Shown here: positions 15,981 to 23,568 of the stretch, in pieces
Layout: every line of letters begins with the position of its first letter
Position numbering within the stretch: the stretch's first letter is position 1
Source of the DNA: an uncultured Bacteroidota bacterium
GTDB taxonomy: Bacteria > Bacteroidota > Bacteroidia > Chitinophagales > Chitinophagaceae
Assembly: GCA_903929195.1 (NCBI GenBank)
Contig: CAIYTT010000063.1
Location: 1 to 35,120, forward strand
Direction: 5' to 3'
Length of the DNA stretch: 35,120 bases
Translations under genes and position numbers: made by a program
The notes under the pieces: model-generated
Database searches by the model: none
The model's input: only the letters and a program-made list of their open reading frames with translations
Told to the model about the DNA's origin: nothing

Positions 15981-16997
15981 ATGAAGAAAATACTTTTATC
16001 AATTGCTATTCTTGTAGCATCAGTATGTGCTAATGCACAATTTGTAGTTGACCCTGGCATGGAAACTTGGCGTACGAATACATCGGGCAGCACTGCTATA
16101 AAAACAATTCATGCTCCCTTTGGTTGGTATAGTTTCGACTCTTTGGCAATTGCAGACGGCGAATCTTTAGCTACCCTTATTGGGGCAGGCTCTAATTGGC
16201 ATGCACAACTTTTCCCTGATACTACCATTGTACATTCAGGTACATATTCTGCCAAAATGATTACTTTGAAACAAGATACATTAGGCTATTTTGCCGGTTC
16301 AATGTCTAACACTAAAGCTGCAGTAAATCTATCTGTTTTATTAAGTGGTGGGTCTTTAGCTAGTGCTACATCATTTAGTGGAGGTACACCGGTTGCAGGA
16401 AAAATTGTTTCGGTAAGTGCATGGGTAAAATACATGCCGGGTATTGACTCTTTAGGCAATCCGGGTGCTGATACCGGAATTTTAACAGTTCAGGCTATAA
16501 ATGGGGCAAATTTTGGCGGTTATGATTCGGTTGTAGGAACAGGTACTGTTAAAATAGATTCTACAATGACTACAGGTTCTGCCGGTGCATGGAAAAAAGT
16601 TACAGCAACTATCGTATATGTAGATAGTGTGAATATACCTGATACTATCAGAATTAATTTTGCAAGCAGTGGAGGGCGTGGTAGTCTTGATAGTAGTACA
16701 CTTTGGGTTGATGATGTAACAACAATTGATAAAGTAGGTGTAGAAACCGTAATTATGGGTAGCAATGCTATCAATATTTACCCAAATCCCGCATCAAATC
16801 AATTAAATATTGCTATAAATGATGCTAAAACCTACAATTGTTCTATATTTTCAATAAAAGGTAATACAGTACTTACAAAAGCAATATGCGGTAAAGAATC
16901 TCTTGATATTTCAGCTTTACCAACAGGCATTTACTTATATACAATAAGTAATGAAAATACAATTGTAAAAAATGGAAAAATAAATATAGTTAGATAA
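15981..16997 (+). CDS. Secreted protein with type IX sorting domain
   Basis: Exported protein (338 aa). A Sec signal peptide ends at about residue 19 (CANA-QF). The body (about 20-250) is rich in Gly, Ser, Thr and Asp and probably forms a beta-sandwich; it reads like the carbohydrate-related exported proteins of Bacteroidota (GMETWRT near the start, SAWVKYMPG and WVDDVTTID later). From 264 to the end is a type A sorting domain for the type IX secretion system, beginning INIYPNPASNQL and ending with GIYLYTISNENT and a short basic tail. It is therefore expected to be secreted or anchored at the cell surface. The function of the body is not known to me. Confidence 0.85.
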   Translation: MKKILLSIAILVASVCANAQFVVDPGMETWRTNTSGSTAIKTIHAPFGWYSFDSLAIADGESLATLIGAGSNWHAQLFPDTTIVHSGTYSAKMITLKQDTLGYFAGSMSNTKAAVNLSVLLSGGSLASATSFSGGTPVAGKIVSVSAWVKYMPGIDSLGNPGADTGILTVQAINGANFGGYDSVVGTGTVKIDSTMTTGSAGAWKKVTATIVYVDSVNIPDTIRINFASSGGRGSLDSSTLWVDDVTTIDKVGVETVIMGSNAINIYPNPASNQLNIAINDAKTYNCSIFSIKGNTVLTKAICGKESLDISALPTGIYLYTISNENTIVKNGKINIVR

Positions 16998-17020
16998 GAA
17001 AGTACAGTTACCTAGTTTTT

Positions 17021-17065
17021 ATAATTCCTGAGTAGATGTTTTTATAGCATATATTCAGGAATTAT
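17021..17065 (+). terminator. Hairpin terminator after the type IX cargo gene
   Basis: ATAATTCCTGA (17021-17031) pairs with TCAGGAATTAT (17055-17065) across a 23-nt loop and is followed at once by a T-run. It lies 24 bp after the stop codon of the upstream gene. Confidence 0.75.
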
Positions 17066-17180
17066 TTTTTGCCTATTTTTTAATACTATCGAAAAATAAA
17101 TTCGATTCTTTATTTCTGATATAAGAACCGTTTGCAGCTATTTATTTCAACAAATATACCAACAAGCATAATTTTGTTAC

Positions 17181-17188
17181 TAAATTTG
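17181..17188 (+). promoter_or_regulatory. -7-like box directly before the E1 gene
   Basis: TAAATTTG matches the -7 consensus but ends only 4 bp before the ATG. If used, the mRNA would have almost no leader. No -33 TTG is at the right distance. Confidence 0.3.
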
Positions 17189-17192
17189 CAAC

Positions 17193-19175
17193 ATGCATTT
17201 CGATTTATACTCTACATATTCTAACGAAGTATTAATACAACTATATACCGAAGTATTGCGGGCACGGATGATTGAAGAAAAAATGCTTGTATTGTTAAGG
17301 CAAGGCAGAATAAGTAAATGGTTTAGCGGTATTGGGCAAGAAGCAATAGCAATTGGTGCAACTTTGGCTTTAGATGCCGATGAATATATAATGCCTTTAC
17401 ATAGAAATCTAGGTGTATTTACAGCTCGTAAAATGCCTTTTGATAAATTATTTATGCAATGGCAAGGCAGAAAAGAGGGTTTTAGTAAGGGTAGAGAACG
17501 ATCGTTTCATTTTGGTTCTACAGAATACCATATTTGTGGCATGATTTCGCATTTAGGCCCCCAAATGGCAATTGCAGATGGGGTTGCATTGGCACATAAA
17601 TTAAAAAAAGAAAATAAGGTTTCTCTGGCATTTTGTGGTGATGGTGGAACAAGTGAGGGTGATTTTCATGAGGCTCTTAATGTAGCTGCCGTATGGGGTT
17701 TGCCTGTTATTTTTTTAATAGAAAATAATGGCTACGGTTTGAGTACACCTATTAGCGAACAATTTGCATGCAAACAATTAGCAGACCGTGCAATTGGTTA
17801 TGGTATGAAAGGGGTTACCATAGATGGTAATAATGTATTAGAGGTTTATAATACAATTGCTGCAATGAGGCAATATTGCATAAACGAACAAAAGCCGGTG
17901 TTTGTGGAATGTATGACATTTAGAATGCGTGGACATGAAGAGGCAAGCGGAGTAAAATATGTGCCCAAAGAACTGTTTGAAGAGTGGGGAAAAAAAGACC
18001 CATTAAGTAATTTTGAATCTTATTTATTGCTTGAAGAAGTGCTAAATGAAGCAATAATTGCAGCATTAAGAGAAACAATTCAAAGGGAAATTGAAGATGG
18101 CTTAGCTAAGGGATTTGACACAAAACCAATTGTGCCTGACACAAACGAGGAAATTGCAGATGTATATGCTGTACATGAAAATAAAGTTATACATGCCAAA
18201 AGCAATAAGAGTACAGAAATGAAATTTATTAATGCCATAACAGAAGGATTGAAGCAAAGTATGCAACAACATTCTAATTTGGTATTAATGGGACAAGATA
18301 TTGCCGAGTATGGCGGTGCTTTTAAAGTAACAGATGGCTTTGTGGCTCTTTTTGGAAAAGAAAGGGTGCGAAATACCCCAATATGCGAAAGTGCAATTGT
18401 TGGTACTGCATTAGGTCTTAGCTTAAAAGGGTTTAAAGCAATGATGGAAATGCAATTTGCTGATTTCGTTACTGTGGGTTTTAATCAAATTATAAATAAT
18501 TTGGCAAAAATACATTACAGGTGGGGGCAAAATGCAGATGTGGTTATTAGAATGCCTACCGGTGCTGGTGTTGGGGCAGGGCCGTTTCATTCGCAAAGTA
18601 ATGAGGCTTGGTTTGTGCATACTCCGGGGCTAAAAGTGGTATATCCAAGTACACCTGAGGATGCCAAGGGGCTGCTGATAGCAGCAATAGAAGACCCGAA
18701 TCCGGTATTATTTTTTGAACACAAAGCACTTTATCGCAGCATTACCGGCTTAGTACCTAACGACTATTACAGTATAGAAATTGGTAAGGCAAAGCAAGTA
18801 AGAACCGGAACTGATATAAGTATTATTACTTATGGCATGGGTGTGCATTGGGCATTAGATTATGCAAATACAAATACTGATATTTCTATAGATATTCTTG
18901 ATTTACGTACTTTATTGCCCTTAGACTACAATGCCATAAAAGCAACCGTAATGCAAACGGGTAAAGTTTTGTTACTGCATGAAGATACGCTTACCGGTGG
19001 TATTGGTGGTGAATTGGCCGCATGGATTGCAGAGCATTGTTTCCAATATCTGGATGCACCTGTTTTGCGTTGTGCCAGTTTAGACACACCCATACCGTTT
19101 GCAATAGAACTGGAAAAAAACTTTTTGGCAAATTCCCGTTTAAACGAAGCAATACAAAAATTAATGTCTTTTTAG
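17193..19175 (+). CDS. Fused E1 alpha/beta 2-oxoacid dehydrogenase
   Basis: Thiamin-diphosphate-dependent E1 of a 2-oxoacid dehydrogenase complex with alpha and beta subunits fused (660 aa). The alpha part (about 1-330) has RNLGVFTARK and the ThDP motif GDGGTSEGDFHEALN (149-163) with ENN at 177-179. After a short linker (about 331-342) the beta part starts EMKFINAITEGLKQSM and shows MGQDIAEYGGAFKVT (366-380) and TPICESAIVGTALGLS (395-410). The fused form is common in Bacteroidota, where it is usually annotated as branched-chain or pyruvate dehydrogenase E1; which acid it uses cannot be decided here. No E2 or E3 gene is in the window. It would work in the cytoplasm with those partners. Confidence 0.9.
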   Translation: MHFDLYSTYSNEVLIQLYTEVLRARMIEEKMLVLLRQGRISKWFSGIGQEAIAIGATLALDADEYIMPLHRNLGVFTARKMPFDKLFMQWQGRKEGFSKGRERSFHFGSTEYHICGMISHLGPQMAIADGVALAHKLKKENKVSLAFCGDGGTSEGDFHEALNVAAVWGLPVIFLIENNGYGLSTPISEQFACKQLADRAIGYGMKGVTIDGNNVLEVYNTIAAMRQYCINEQKPVFVECMTFRMRGHEEASGVKYVPKELFEEWGKKDPLSNFESYLLLEEVLNEAIIAALRETIQREIEDGLAKGFDTKPIVPDTNEEIADVYAVHENKVIHAKSNKSTEMKFINAITEGLKQSMQQHSNLVLMGQDIAEYGGAFKVTDGFVALFGKERVRNTPICESAIVGTALGLSLKGFKAMMEMQFADFVTVGFNQIINNLAKIHYRWGQNADVVIRMPTGAGVGAGPFHSQSNEAWFVHTPGLKVVYPSTPEDAKGLLIAAIEDPNPVLFFEHKALYRSITGLVPNDYYSIEIGKAKQVRTGTDISIITYGMGVHWALDYANTNTDISIDILDLRTLLPLDYNAIKATVMQTGKVLLLHEDTLTGGIGGELAAWIAEHCFQYLDAPVLRCASLDTPIPFAIELEKNFLANSRLNEAIQKLMSF

Positions 19176-19213
19176 ATTAATCATTATTTATTACTTACTT
19201 TCGTATGTGAATT

Positions 19214-20080
19214 ATGAAATTTATGAATTTCCATTTCCCAAAAAGTGTTTGGCTTTTATGCTTTACCATTCTATGTTTTTCTTGTAATAATAATAGTAAC
19301 AAGGCTATTAATCATGGTGCAATTGTACTTGGTGATTCTGCAACTATCGTAACAGAACGAGACCCAAAAAAGTTATTAGACTTAGTTACCGATTTAAAGC
19401 CCGAAATTCCTCCGGCTATTAAAACAGATACAGTCGTTAATACGCCTGTTGCTGTAAAAGATACTATTAAGAAAACCGCTACCACTGTTACCCCTGTATC
19501 TCCGGCAGCTACTCCTGTACCCAATGTTCCGGGTTTAAAAGCTGAATTCAAAGAAGTAATGATTATTATTCCTAATCTGAATGCCAAGCTTGCCGGCAAA
19601 CCCAATCTAAGCGGTGCGAATGGTGCCGTATATACATGGCTTAACGGACCAATTGATGGTGCAATATTAAGAACTAGAACAAAAGGAACAATTACTAAGG
19701 TATCCCAAAGATACCAGTCTGTAGTAGGCATTAAAAATAAAATAGGTACATTGCCGTTAGAATCTTTAACTGTTACTACCAACTGGGAGGCTATAAAGGG
19801 TGGCGGCAACAGTTTTCCTATAAAGGGATTAGACCCTGAATCGCTTGAATACCCTAAAACAAGTAATGCATCTATTAAAAATGCAGTATCAAGAGCAGCG
19901 GCACAACGCAGAATGAATCATAAAAAGGTTCAAGAATGGGTTAATAGTGTTGGCAATGCTCGCACCCCAACCCAAAAGCCTTTAACTGTAATGTTGCGTT
20001 CAGTAATGTGGAAAATAGACGGCAAAGATGAAAATGGTAAAATATTTTCAAAACAAATAAGAGTAGATATACCTATGTAA
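19214..20080 (+). CDS. Probable lipoprotein of unknown function
   Basis: I do not recognise a family. The 288-aa protein starts with a hydrophobic leader and a cysteine at residue 24 (LCFSCNNNS), a Bacteroidota-style lipoprotein signal though not a textbook lipobox. Residues about 60-105 are a low-complexity linker rich in Pro, Thr, Val and Lys. The remaining 180 residues look folded, with repeated basic segments (SRAAAQRRMNHKKVQEW near 228-244) and a final strand pattern KQIRVDIPM. It follows the E1 gene by 38 bp but has no evident link to it. Envelope location is the only inference I would defend. Confidence 0.65.
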   Translation: MKFMNFHFPKSVWLLCFTILCFSCNNNSNKAINHGAIVLGDSATIVTERDPKKLLDLVTDLKPEIPPAIKTDTVVNTPVAVKDTIKKTATTVTPVSPAATPVPNVPGLKAEFKEVMIIIPNLNAKLAGKPNLSGANGAVYTWLNGPIDGAILRTRTKGTITKVSQRYQSVVGIKNKIGTLPLESLTVTTNWEAIKGGGNSFPIKGLDPESLEYPKTSNASIKNAVSRAAAQRRMNHKKVQEWVNSVGNARTPTQKPLTVMLRSVMWKIDGKDENGKIFSKQIRVDIPM

Positions 20081-20090
20081 AAATAATAAA

Positions 20091-20190
20091 AATATCATTT
20101 CTATAAAAATGATATTACAAGGTGCTTTTTCTTTAGAGGTATATAATAAAATAAAAGCTGCCCAAAATTTTGAGCAGCTTTTATTTTATT
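20091..20190. terminator. Two hairpins, two-way terminator
   Basis: First, AATATCATTT (20091-20100) pairs with AAATGATATT (20107-20116). Second and stronger, a 17-bp perfect stem: 20145-20161 (ending AAAAGCTGC) with 20174-20190 (starting GCAGCTTTT), loop 12 nt. A/T runs at both ends allow termination of the lipoprotein gene and of the oppositely oriented rplI operon. Confidence 0.85.
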
Positions 20191-20203
20191 ATATTAATTT
20201 TAA

Positions 20204-20650
20204 TTACTCCGCAATTACTTCAAAGTCAATTTCAACAATATTGTCTTTACCAAAGTCAATATTTGCTTTATAAGTACCGGCTTCTTTTACATCATCTGCA
20301 ATAGTAATACGGCGGCGGTCTATTTCGTAACCTTTTTGTTCGCGAATAGCTCTAGCTATTTGAATAGCAGTAACAGAACCGAAAATCTTGCCACTGATAC
20401 CTATTTTAGCACCTACTTTAATAGTGCCTTCTTTAAGTACATCAATAACATGATTAATTTCAGCCATTAATTTATCTTCTTTCTTTTGTTTTTGTTTGCG
20501 GCGTTCTTCCATTATTTTGGTATTGGAATAACTGGCTTCAATAGCCATTTTGCCGGGTATTAGGTAATTGCGGGCATAACCAGGCTTTACCTCTACTAAT
20601 TCATGGGCAGAACCCAAATTATCAACGTCTTTTATAAGAATTATTTGCAT
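20204..20650 (-). CDS. rplI: 50S ribosomal protein L9
   Basis: Ribosomal protein L9 (148 aa), normal length, binding 23S rRNA in the L1 stalk region. The N-terminal domain has MQIILIKDVDNLGSAHELVE then VKPGYARNYLIPGKMA, which is diagnostic. The long connecting helix is at about 42-76 (MEERRKQKQKKEDKLMAE), and the C-terminal domain contains KIGISGKIFGSVTA. Last gene of the rpsF-rpsR-rplI operon, 7 bp after rpsR. Confidence 0.97.
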   Translation of the reverse strand: MQIILIKDVDNLGSAHELVEVKPGYARNYLIPGKMAIEASYSNTKIMEERRKQKQKKEDKLMAEINHVIDVLKEGTIKVGAKIGISGKIFGSVTAIQIARAIREQKGYEIDRRRITIADDVKEAGTYKANIDFGKDNIVEIDFEVIAE

Positions 20651-20657
20651 GATTATT

Positions 20658-20924
20658 TTACTTTAAAAGGTCAGTAACATAAGGTAATAAAGCCATTTGG
20701 CGGGCTTTTTTAATTGCCTGCGCTACTTTACGCTGATATTTCAGCGAGTTTCCGGTTATACGTCTTGGTAACATTTTACCTTGTTCATTCAGAAATTTCT
20801 TCAGGAACTCTCCGTCTTTATAATCAATATAACGGATACCCATTTTTTTGAAACGACAGTATTTTTTCTGACGGTTTTCAATACGGGAAGCGGTTAAAAA
20901 TTTTATTTCGTTTTGCTTAGCCAT
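20658..20924 (-). CDS. rpsR: 30S ribosomal protein S18
   Basis: Ribosomal protein S18 (88 aa). The conserved core is visible: [18 protein letters not shown], then [15 protein letters not shown], then [20 protein letters not shown]. It binds the platform of the 30S subunit as a pair with S6, encoded 11 bp upstream. There is no ssb gene between them, unlike Firmicutes; this is the usual arrangement in Bacteroidota. Confidence 0.97.
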   Translation of the reverse strand: MAKQNEIKFLTASRIENRQKKYCRFKKMGIRYIDYKDGEFLKKFLNEQGKMLPRRITGNSLKYQRKVAQAIKKARQMALLPYVTDLLK

Positions 20925-20935
20925 TGTTTATTGTT

Positions 20936-21301
20936 TTAAGATGCGTTTTCGTGATTAGCTTTTTTATTACGTTTGCGTAGATTATATGCCAATGCATCTT
21001 TATCTATACGGGTAATCATGTGGCGTATTATTTGCTCATCACGGTTCATTTGTATTTCTAATTTCGCATTGGTTGTAGGTAGTGCTTTATACTCCAATAC
21101 ATAATAAATGCCCGTAGTCTTTTTCTCTATCGGGTATGCTAATGAACGAAGACCCCATGGGTCTTGGTGTACAATTTCTCCACCTGCATTAACAATAAAG
21201 TCTGTGTACTTTTTTTGAGCATTTTTATAATCATCGTCAGACAAAATAGGTGTGAAGATAATCATCAGCTCGTAATTCTGAAGTGTGCTTTCTGTTGCCA
21301 T
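20936..21301 (-). CDS. rpsF: 30S ribosomal protein S6
   Basis: Ribosomal protein S6 (121 aa). It shows NYELMIIFTPILSDDDY, GGEIVHQDPWGLRSLAYPI and the strand YYVLEYKALPTTNAKLEIQ, ending in a basic Lys/Asn-rich tail (RNKKANHENAS). It pairs with S18 on the 30S platform. It is the first gene of the operon. Upstream are a full consensus promoter and a hairpin leader that may bind the S6:S18 pair for feedback control. Confidence 0.97.
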   Translation of the reverse strand: MATESTLQNYELMIIFTPILSDDDYKNAQKKYTDFIVNAGGEIVHQDPWGLRSLAYPIEKKTTGIYYVLEYKALPTTNAKLEIQMNRDEQIIRHMITRIDKDALAYNLRKRNKKANHENAS

Positions 21302-21318
21302 AAATAATTTTTAGCCAA

Positions 21319-21367
21319 TTGTCCGGCAACAACTTAGGGTATTCTATTAATTAGAATAGCCGGACAA
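21319..21367 (-). ncRNA. Structured rpsF leader, candidate S6:S18-binding motif
   Basis: In the minus-strand RNA, UUGUCCGGC (from 21367) pairs with GCCGGACAA (to 21319), nine perfect pairs. Stacked on it is a second stem, UAUUCUA/UAGAAUA, with a 5-nt loop. The two stems join directly on the 5' side but are separated by a 12-nt bulge (CCCUAAGUUGUU) on the 3' side. A stem with one large bulge before rpsF, rich in CCG/CCC bases, is the form of the known S6:S18-responsive leader. The transcript is predicted to start just before it. Binding is inferred. Confidence 0.6.
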
Positions 21368-21378
21368 ATTTGGGATTG

Positions 21379-21409
21379 CAAAAGTAGGAAAGAAATTTAG
21401 ATATTCCAA
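21379..21409 (-). promoter_or_regulatory. Bacteroidota-type promoter of the rpsF operon
   Basis: On the minus strand TTG (21407-21409), 20 bp, then TACTTTTG (21379-21386): a perfect -33/-7 pair. It predicts a start near 21371 and a leader of about 70 nt that begins with the hairpin. Confidence 0.75.
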
Positions 21410-21524
21410 AAAAATAGTTTGCCAAATAAAAAATAGAGTAGTATAAAATTAGATAATCTAAAAATAGCAAGGAGGGTCAAGAATAAAAAATACAAAATTG
21501 TATTCAGAAAAAGTAATATTAACG

Positions 21525-21564
21525 GCAAAATGCCCGCCGGATAGCAGGCATTGCCTAAGCAATG
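21525..21564. repeat. Overlapping small inverted repeats
   Basis: AATGCC (21529-21534) can pair with GGCATT (21547-21552), while CATTGC (21549-21554) can pair with GCAATG (21559-21564). The two stems share bases, so they are alternatives. They lie in the gap after the Lys/Thr-rich gene and could end its transcript; no T-run supports this strongly. Confidence 0.3.
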
Positions 21565-21602
21565 TTCGTTTTTACAAAGATATTACTTCATAATAGAAAA
21601 GC

Positions 21603-21893
21603 TTATTTTGTTGTTTTTACAACATTTGTTGTTTTAGGCTCTTTAGCAACTTTAGTTTTAGTTGTTTTGGTTGTTTTAGGTGCTTTAGTAGCTTTGTCTT
21701 TTGTTACCTTTGGTTCCGGTGCACCCTGATGTTTTGTTTCAGTTTTTACATCGGTTTTAGGGTTTGCCTTAACTTGCTCTGTTTGAGCTTTTTGTGCAGC
21801 CGGAGTTTTTGTCGGTGCAGCTTTTTGTGCGTTTGCAAATGAGGCCATAAATAATGCGCCTGTAATGGTTACTGCAAAAATGATACTTTTCAT
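21603..21893 (-). CDS. Small exported Lys/Thr-rich protein
   Basis: Exported protein (96 aa) with a clear signal peptide (MKSIIFAVTITGALFMASFA then NA-Q). The mature part is low-complexity, made of Ala, Pro, Thr and Lys with imperfect repeats of K-x-x-K-T-T such as TKAPKTTKTTKTKVAKEPKT. It is strongly basic and probably unstructured. Short proteins of this kind are frequent in Bacteroidota but have no assigned role. A sigma-54-like promoter element precedes it. I would not name a function. Confidence 0.7.
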   Translation of the reverse strand: MKSIIFAVTITGALFMASFANAQKAAPTKTPAAQKAQTEQVKANPKTDVKTETKHQGAPEPKVTKDKATKAPKTTKTTKTKVAKEPKTTNVVKTTK

Positions 21894-21926
21894 AAACTAT
21901 GTTTTTTAGTTGTTCATTATACTCTA

Positions 21927-21943
21927 TTCATAATTCGTGCCAG
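21927..21943 (-). promoter_or_regulatory. Sigma-54-like promoter element
   Basis: On the minus strand CTGGCACGAATTATGAA resembles the sigma-54 consensus YTGGCACGRNNNTTGCW. The -24 half is perfect; the -12 half has ATGA instead of TTGC. The predicted start is about 20-25 bp before the ATG of the Lys/Thr-rich gene. Confidence 0.4.
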
Positions 21944-22020
21944 AATTTTTTTTAAAAGTTAAAGAAAAATAAAATCGTGTAATCTATATGTTTGTAGCAT
22001 TTTTATTCTAAACAGAACGT

Positions 22021-22077
22021 TGGCATAAAATGCCATAAAAAAAGTAACCACTCCTAAATACGAATGGTTACTTTTTT
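22021..22077 (-). terminator. Terminator of the PGI/PMI gene
   Basis: AAAAAAGTAACCA (22038-22050) and TGGTTACTTTTTT (22065-22077) form a 13-bp perfect stem with a 14-nt loop; read on the minus strand it ends in a U-run. It lies about 70 bp after the stop codon. A smaller hairpin, TGGCAT/ATGCCA (22021-22035), follows. Confidence 0.75.
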
Positions 22078-22147
22078 ATTGTAATATTATTTATTAATTT
22101 AGCTTGCTTTCTACAATCTAAACAGTAGAGTAAAAAGTCATTGGATA

Positions 22148-23152
22148 CTATTTTTTCGTCTTTTCTGTACCTTCTTTAGCTAATGAACCTTTTAGAAAAT
22201 CTATTACATTTACTTCAGTTGCATCTACTTTTCTTATGTCGGCAAGAAAAACAGAAATCCAATCGGTAAGATGTATTAAGTAAAATACTTTTTCCCAATA
22301 AGATGCACCTTCCGAATAGATTTCAATAATATCTGATTTGCACTTTTTTATAATCTTTTTATTTATTTCCATGCGGGTTTGTATTCTACTGTAATCATCA
22401 ACATTACGCAAAATCATTACAGCAATTTCCTTAGCCTCATCTCGCCATCCTACCAATTCATTATGGTTCATTTCGGGTATTGCACCATGCCAAGCAAGTA
22501 CTTTACTATTTTCATTTAACTGTTGCCTGAAACGGATTGCAACCCCTTCGTGTGTGCTTGATGAATAGACAACAGGAATTTTACCTTTTAATTTTTTAGC
22601 TACTTTATGTGCTTTATTCTGTATGTCTTCTTCATTTGCATTTAATAAAGCTATTGCAGCATTAATTTCATTTTCAAATGTATTATTAATTAATCCAAAA
22701 TGATATAAAACAAATAAAATTTGTACTAATGAATACCCTAAGCAAGACCTTGGTGGCATACCCGGAGGCACAATTATACAATTATAGCCTTTTTCTTTAG
22801 CAATTTCTGCTACTTTACCACCAGATGTAATGCAACAAATGGTTGCACCCGATTTAATAGCTTCATTTAACGCTTCCAATGTTTCTTCGGTATTACCCGA
22901 ATAAGAACATACAATAACCAATGATTGATTATTGATAAAAGAAGGCATGAAATAATCTTTATTTACAATAAATGGGATTTTCAATTTATCGAAAACAAAA
23001 TTTTGCACAATGGATGCACCAATGCCACTACCACCTAAACCAGTTACAACAATATTTTTAAAATCTGATTGTGTAGATGTAAATTGGTAATTTTGTCCTA
23101 TTATTAATGCTTCTTTTAGTTGGTTCGGAAAGTTAAGTACTAATTTTTTCAT
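22148..23152 (-). CDS. Bifunctional phosphoglucose/phosphomannose isomerase
   Basis: SIS-fold sugar-phosphate isomerase (334 aa) of the bifunctional PGI/PMI type, interconverting fructose 6-phosphate with glucose 6-phosphate or mannose 6-phosphate. Family motifs are present: VVTGLGGSGIGASIV (35-49), VCSYSGNTEET (81-91), PPGMPPRSCLGY (129-140, Arg135), and WHGAIPEMNHNELVGW, which carries the catalytic Glu and His. The length matches archaeal and Bacteroidota members. It is divergent from yraN with only 17 bp between the start codons, and its promoter lies inside the yraN coding sequence. Confidence 0.9.
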   Translation of the reverse strand: MKKLVLNFPNQLKEALIIGQNYQFTSTQSDFKNIVVTGLGGSGIGASIVQNFVFDKLKIPFIVNKDYFMPSFINNQSLVIVCSYSGNTEETLEALNEAIKSGATICCITSGGKVAEIAKEKGYNCIIVPPGMPPRSCLGYSLVQILFVLYHFGLINNTFENEINAAIALLNANEEDIQNKAHKVAKKLKGKIPVVYSSSTHEGVAIRFRQQLNENSKVLAWHGAIPEMNHNELVGWRDEAKEIAVMILRNVDDYSRIQTRMEINKKIIKKCKSDIIEIYSEGASYWEKVFYLIHLTDWISVFLADIRKVDATEVNVIDFLKGSLAKEGTEKTKK

Positions 23153-23169
23153 GTTATATTTTTTAAATA

Positions 23170-23526
23170 ATGTTCAAACATAATAAACTTGGTACAAAAG
23201 GAGAACAAATTGCAAATAATTATTTGCTAAATAAAGGTTATAAAATTTTAAATAGAAATTGGAGAGCCGGAAAAAAGGAAATAGATATTATTGCAGAAAA
23301 AAACCTACTTCTTGTTTTCTTTGAGATAAAAACTCGTTCGGGATACGATTTTGGTTTTCCGGAAGAATCAGTTACTAAAAAGAAACAAAATTTTATTAAA
23401 GCTGCTGCTGAAATATTTATTTTTCAAAATCCTACCTATAACATAATACAATTTGACATTATAAGTATAATATTGGAAGGCGATAATGTAAAAGAACTCA
23501 TACATTTTGAAGAAGCATTTTATTAA
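23170..23526 (+). CDS. YraN/UPF0102 nuclease-fold protein
   Basis: Small protein (118 aa) of the YraN/UPF0102 family, with the PD-(D/E)XK nuclease fold seen in restriction and Holliday-junction enzymes. The N-terminus LGTKGEQIANNYLLNKGYKI is typical, with Glu12; the catalytic-type residues are Glu37, Asp39, Glu52 and Lys54 in KKEIDIIAEKNLLLVFFEIK. The QFDIISI strand near the end is also conserved. Its cellular role is not settled. It starts 17 bp from the divergent isomerase gene, and DUF3810 follows 42 bp later. Confidence 0.88.
   Translation: MFKHNKLGTKGEQIANNYLLNKGYKILNRNWRAGKKEIDIIAEKNLLLVFFEIKTRSGYDFGFPEESVTKKKQNFIKAAAEIFIFQNPTYNIIQFDIISIILEGDNVKELIHFEEAFY
23175..23208 (-). promoter_or_regulatory. 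Promoter of the PGI/PMI gene inside yraN
   Basis: On the minus strand TATGTTTG (23175-23182) is a perfect -7 box, and a TTG lies 23 bp upstream of it (about 23206-23208). The whole element lies within the first 13 codons of yraN. Confidence 0.5.
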
Positions 23527-23568
23527 TACATATTCAATTATACCTTTAGCATTTATAAAATAGTACAA

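Noticed and set aside
19312-19809. 165-codon antisense frame inside the lipoprotein gene
   Set aside because: Shadow frame caused by codon bias of the sense gene; no start context or family resemblance.
20204-21301. Absence of ssb between rpsF and rpsR as a novelty
   Set aside because: This order is usual in Bacteroidota, so it is not notable.
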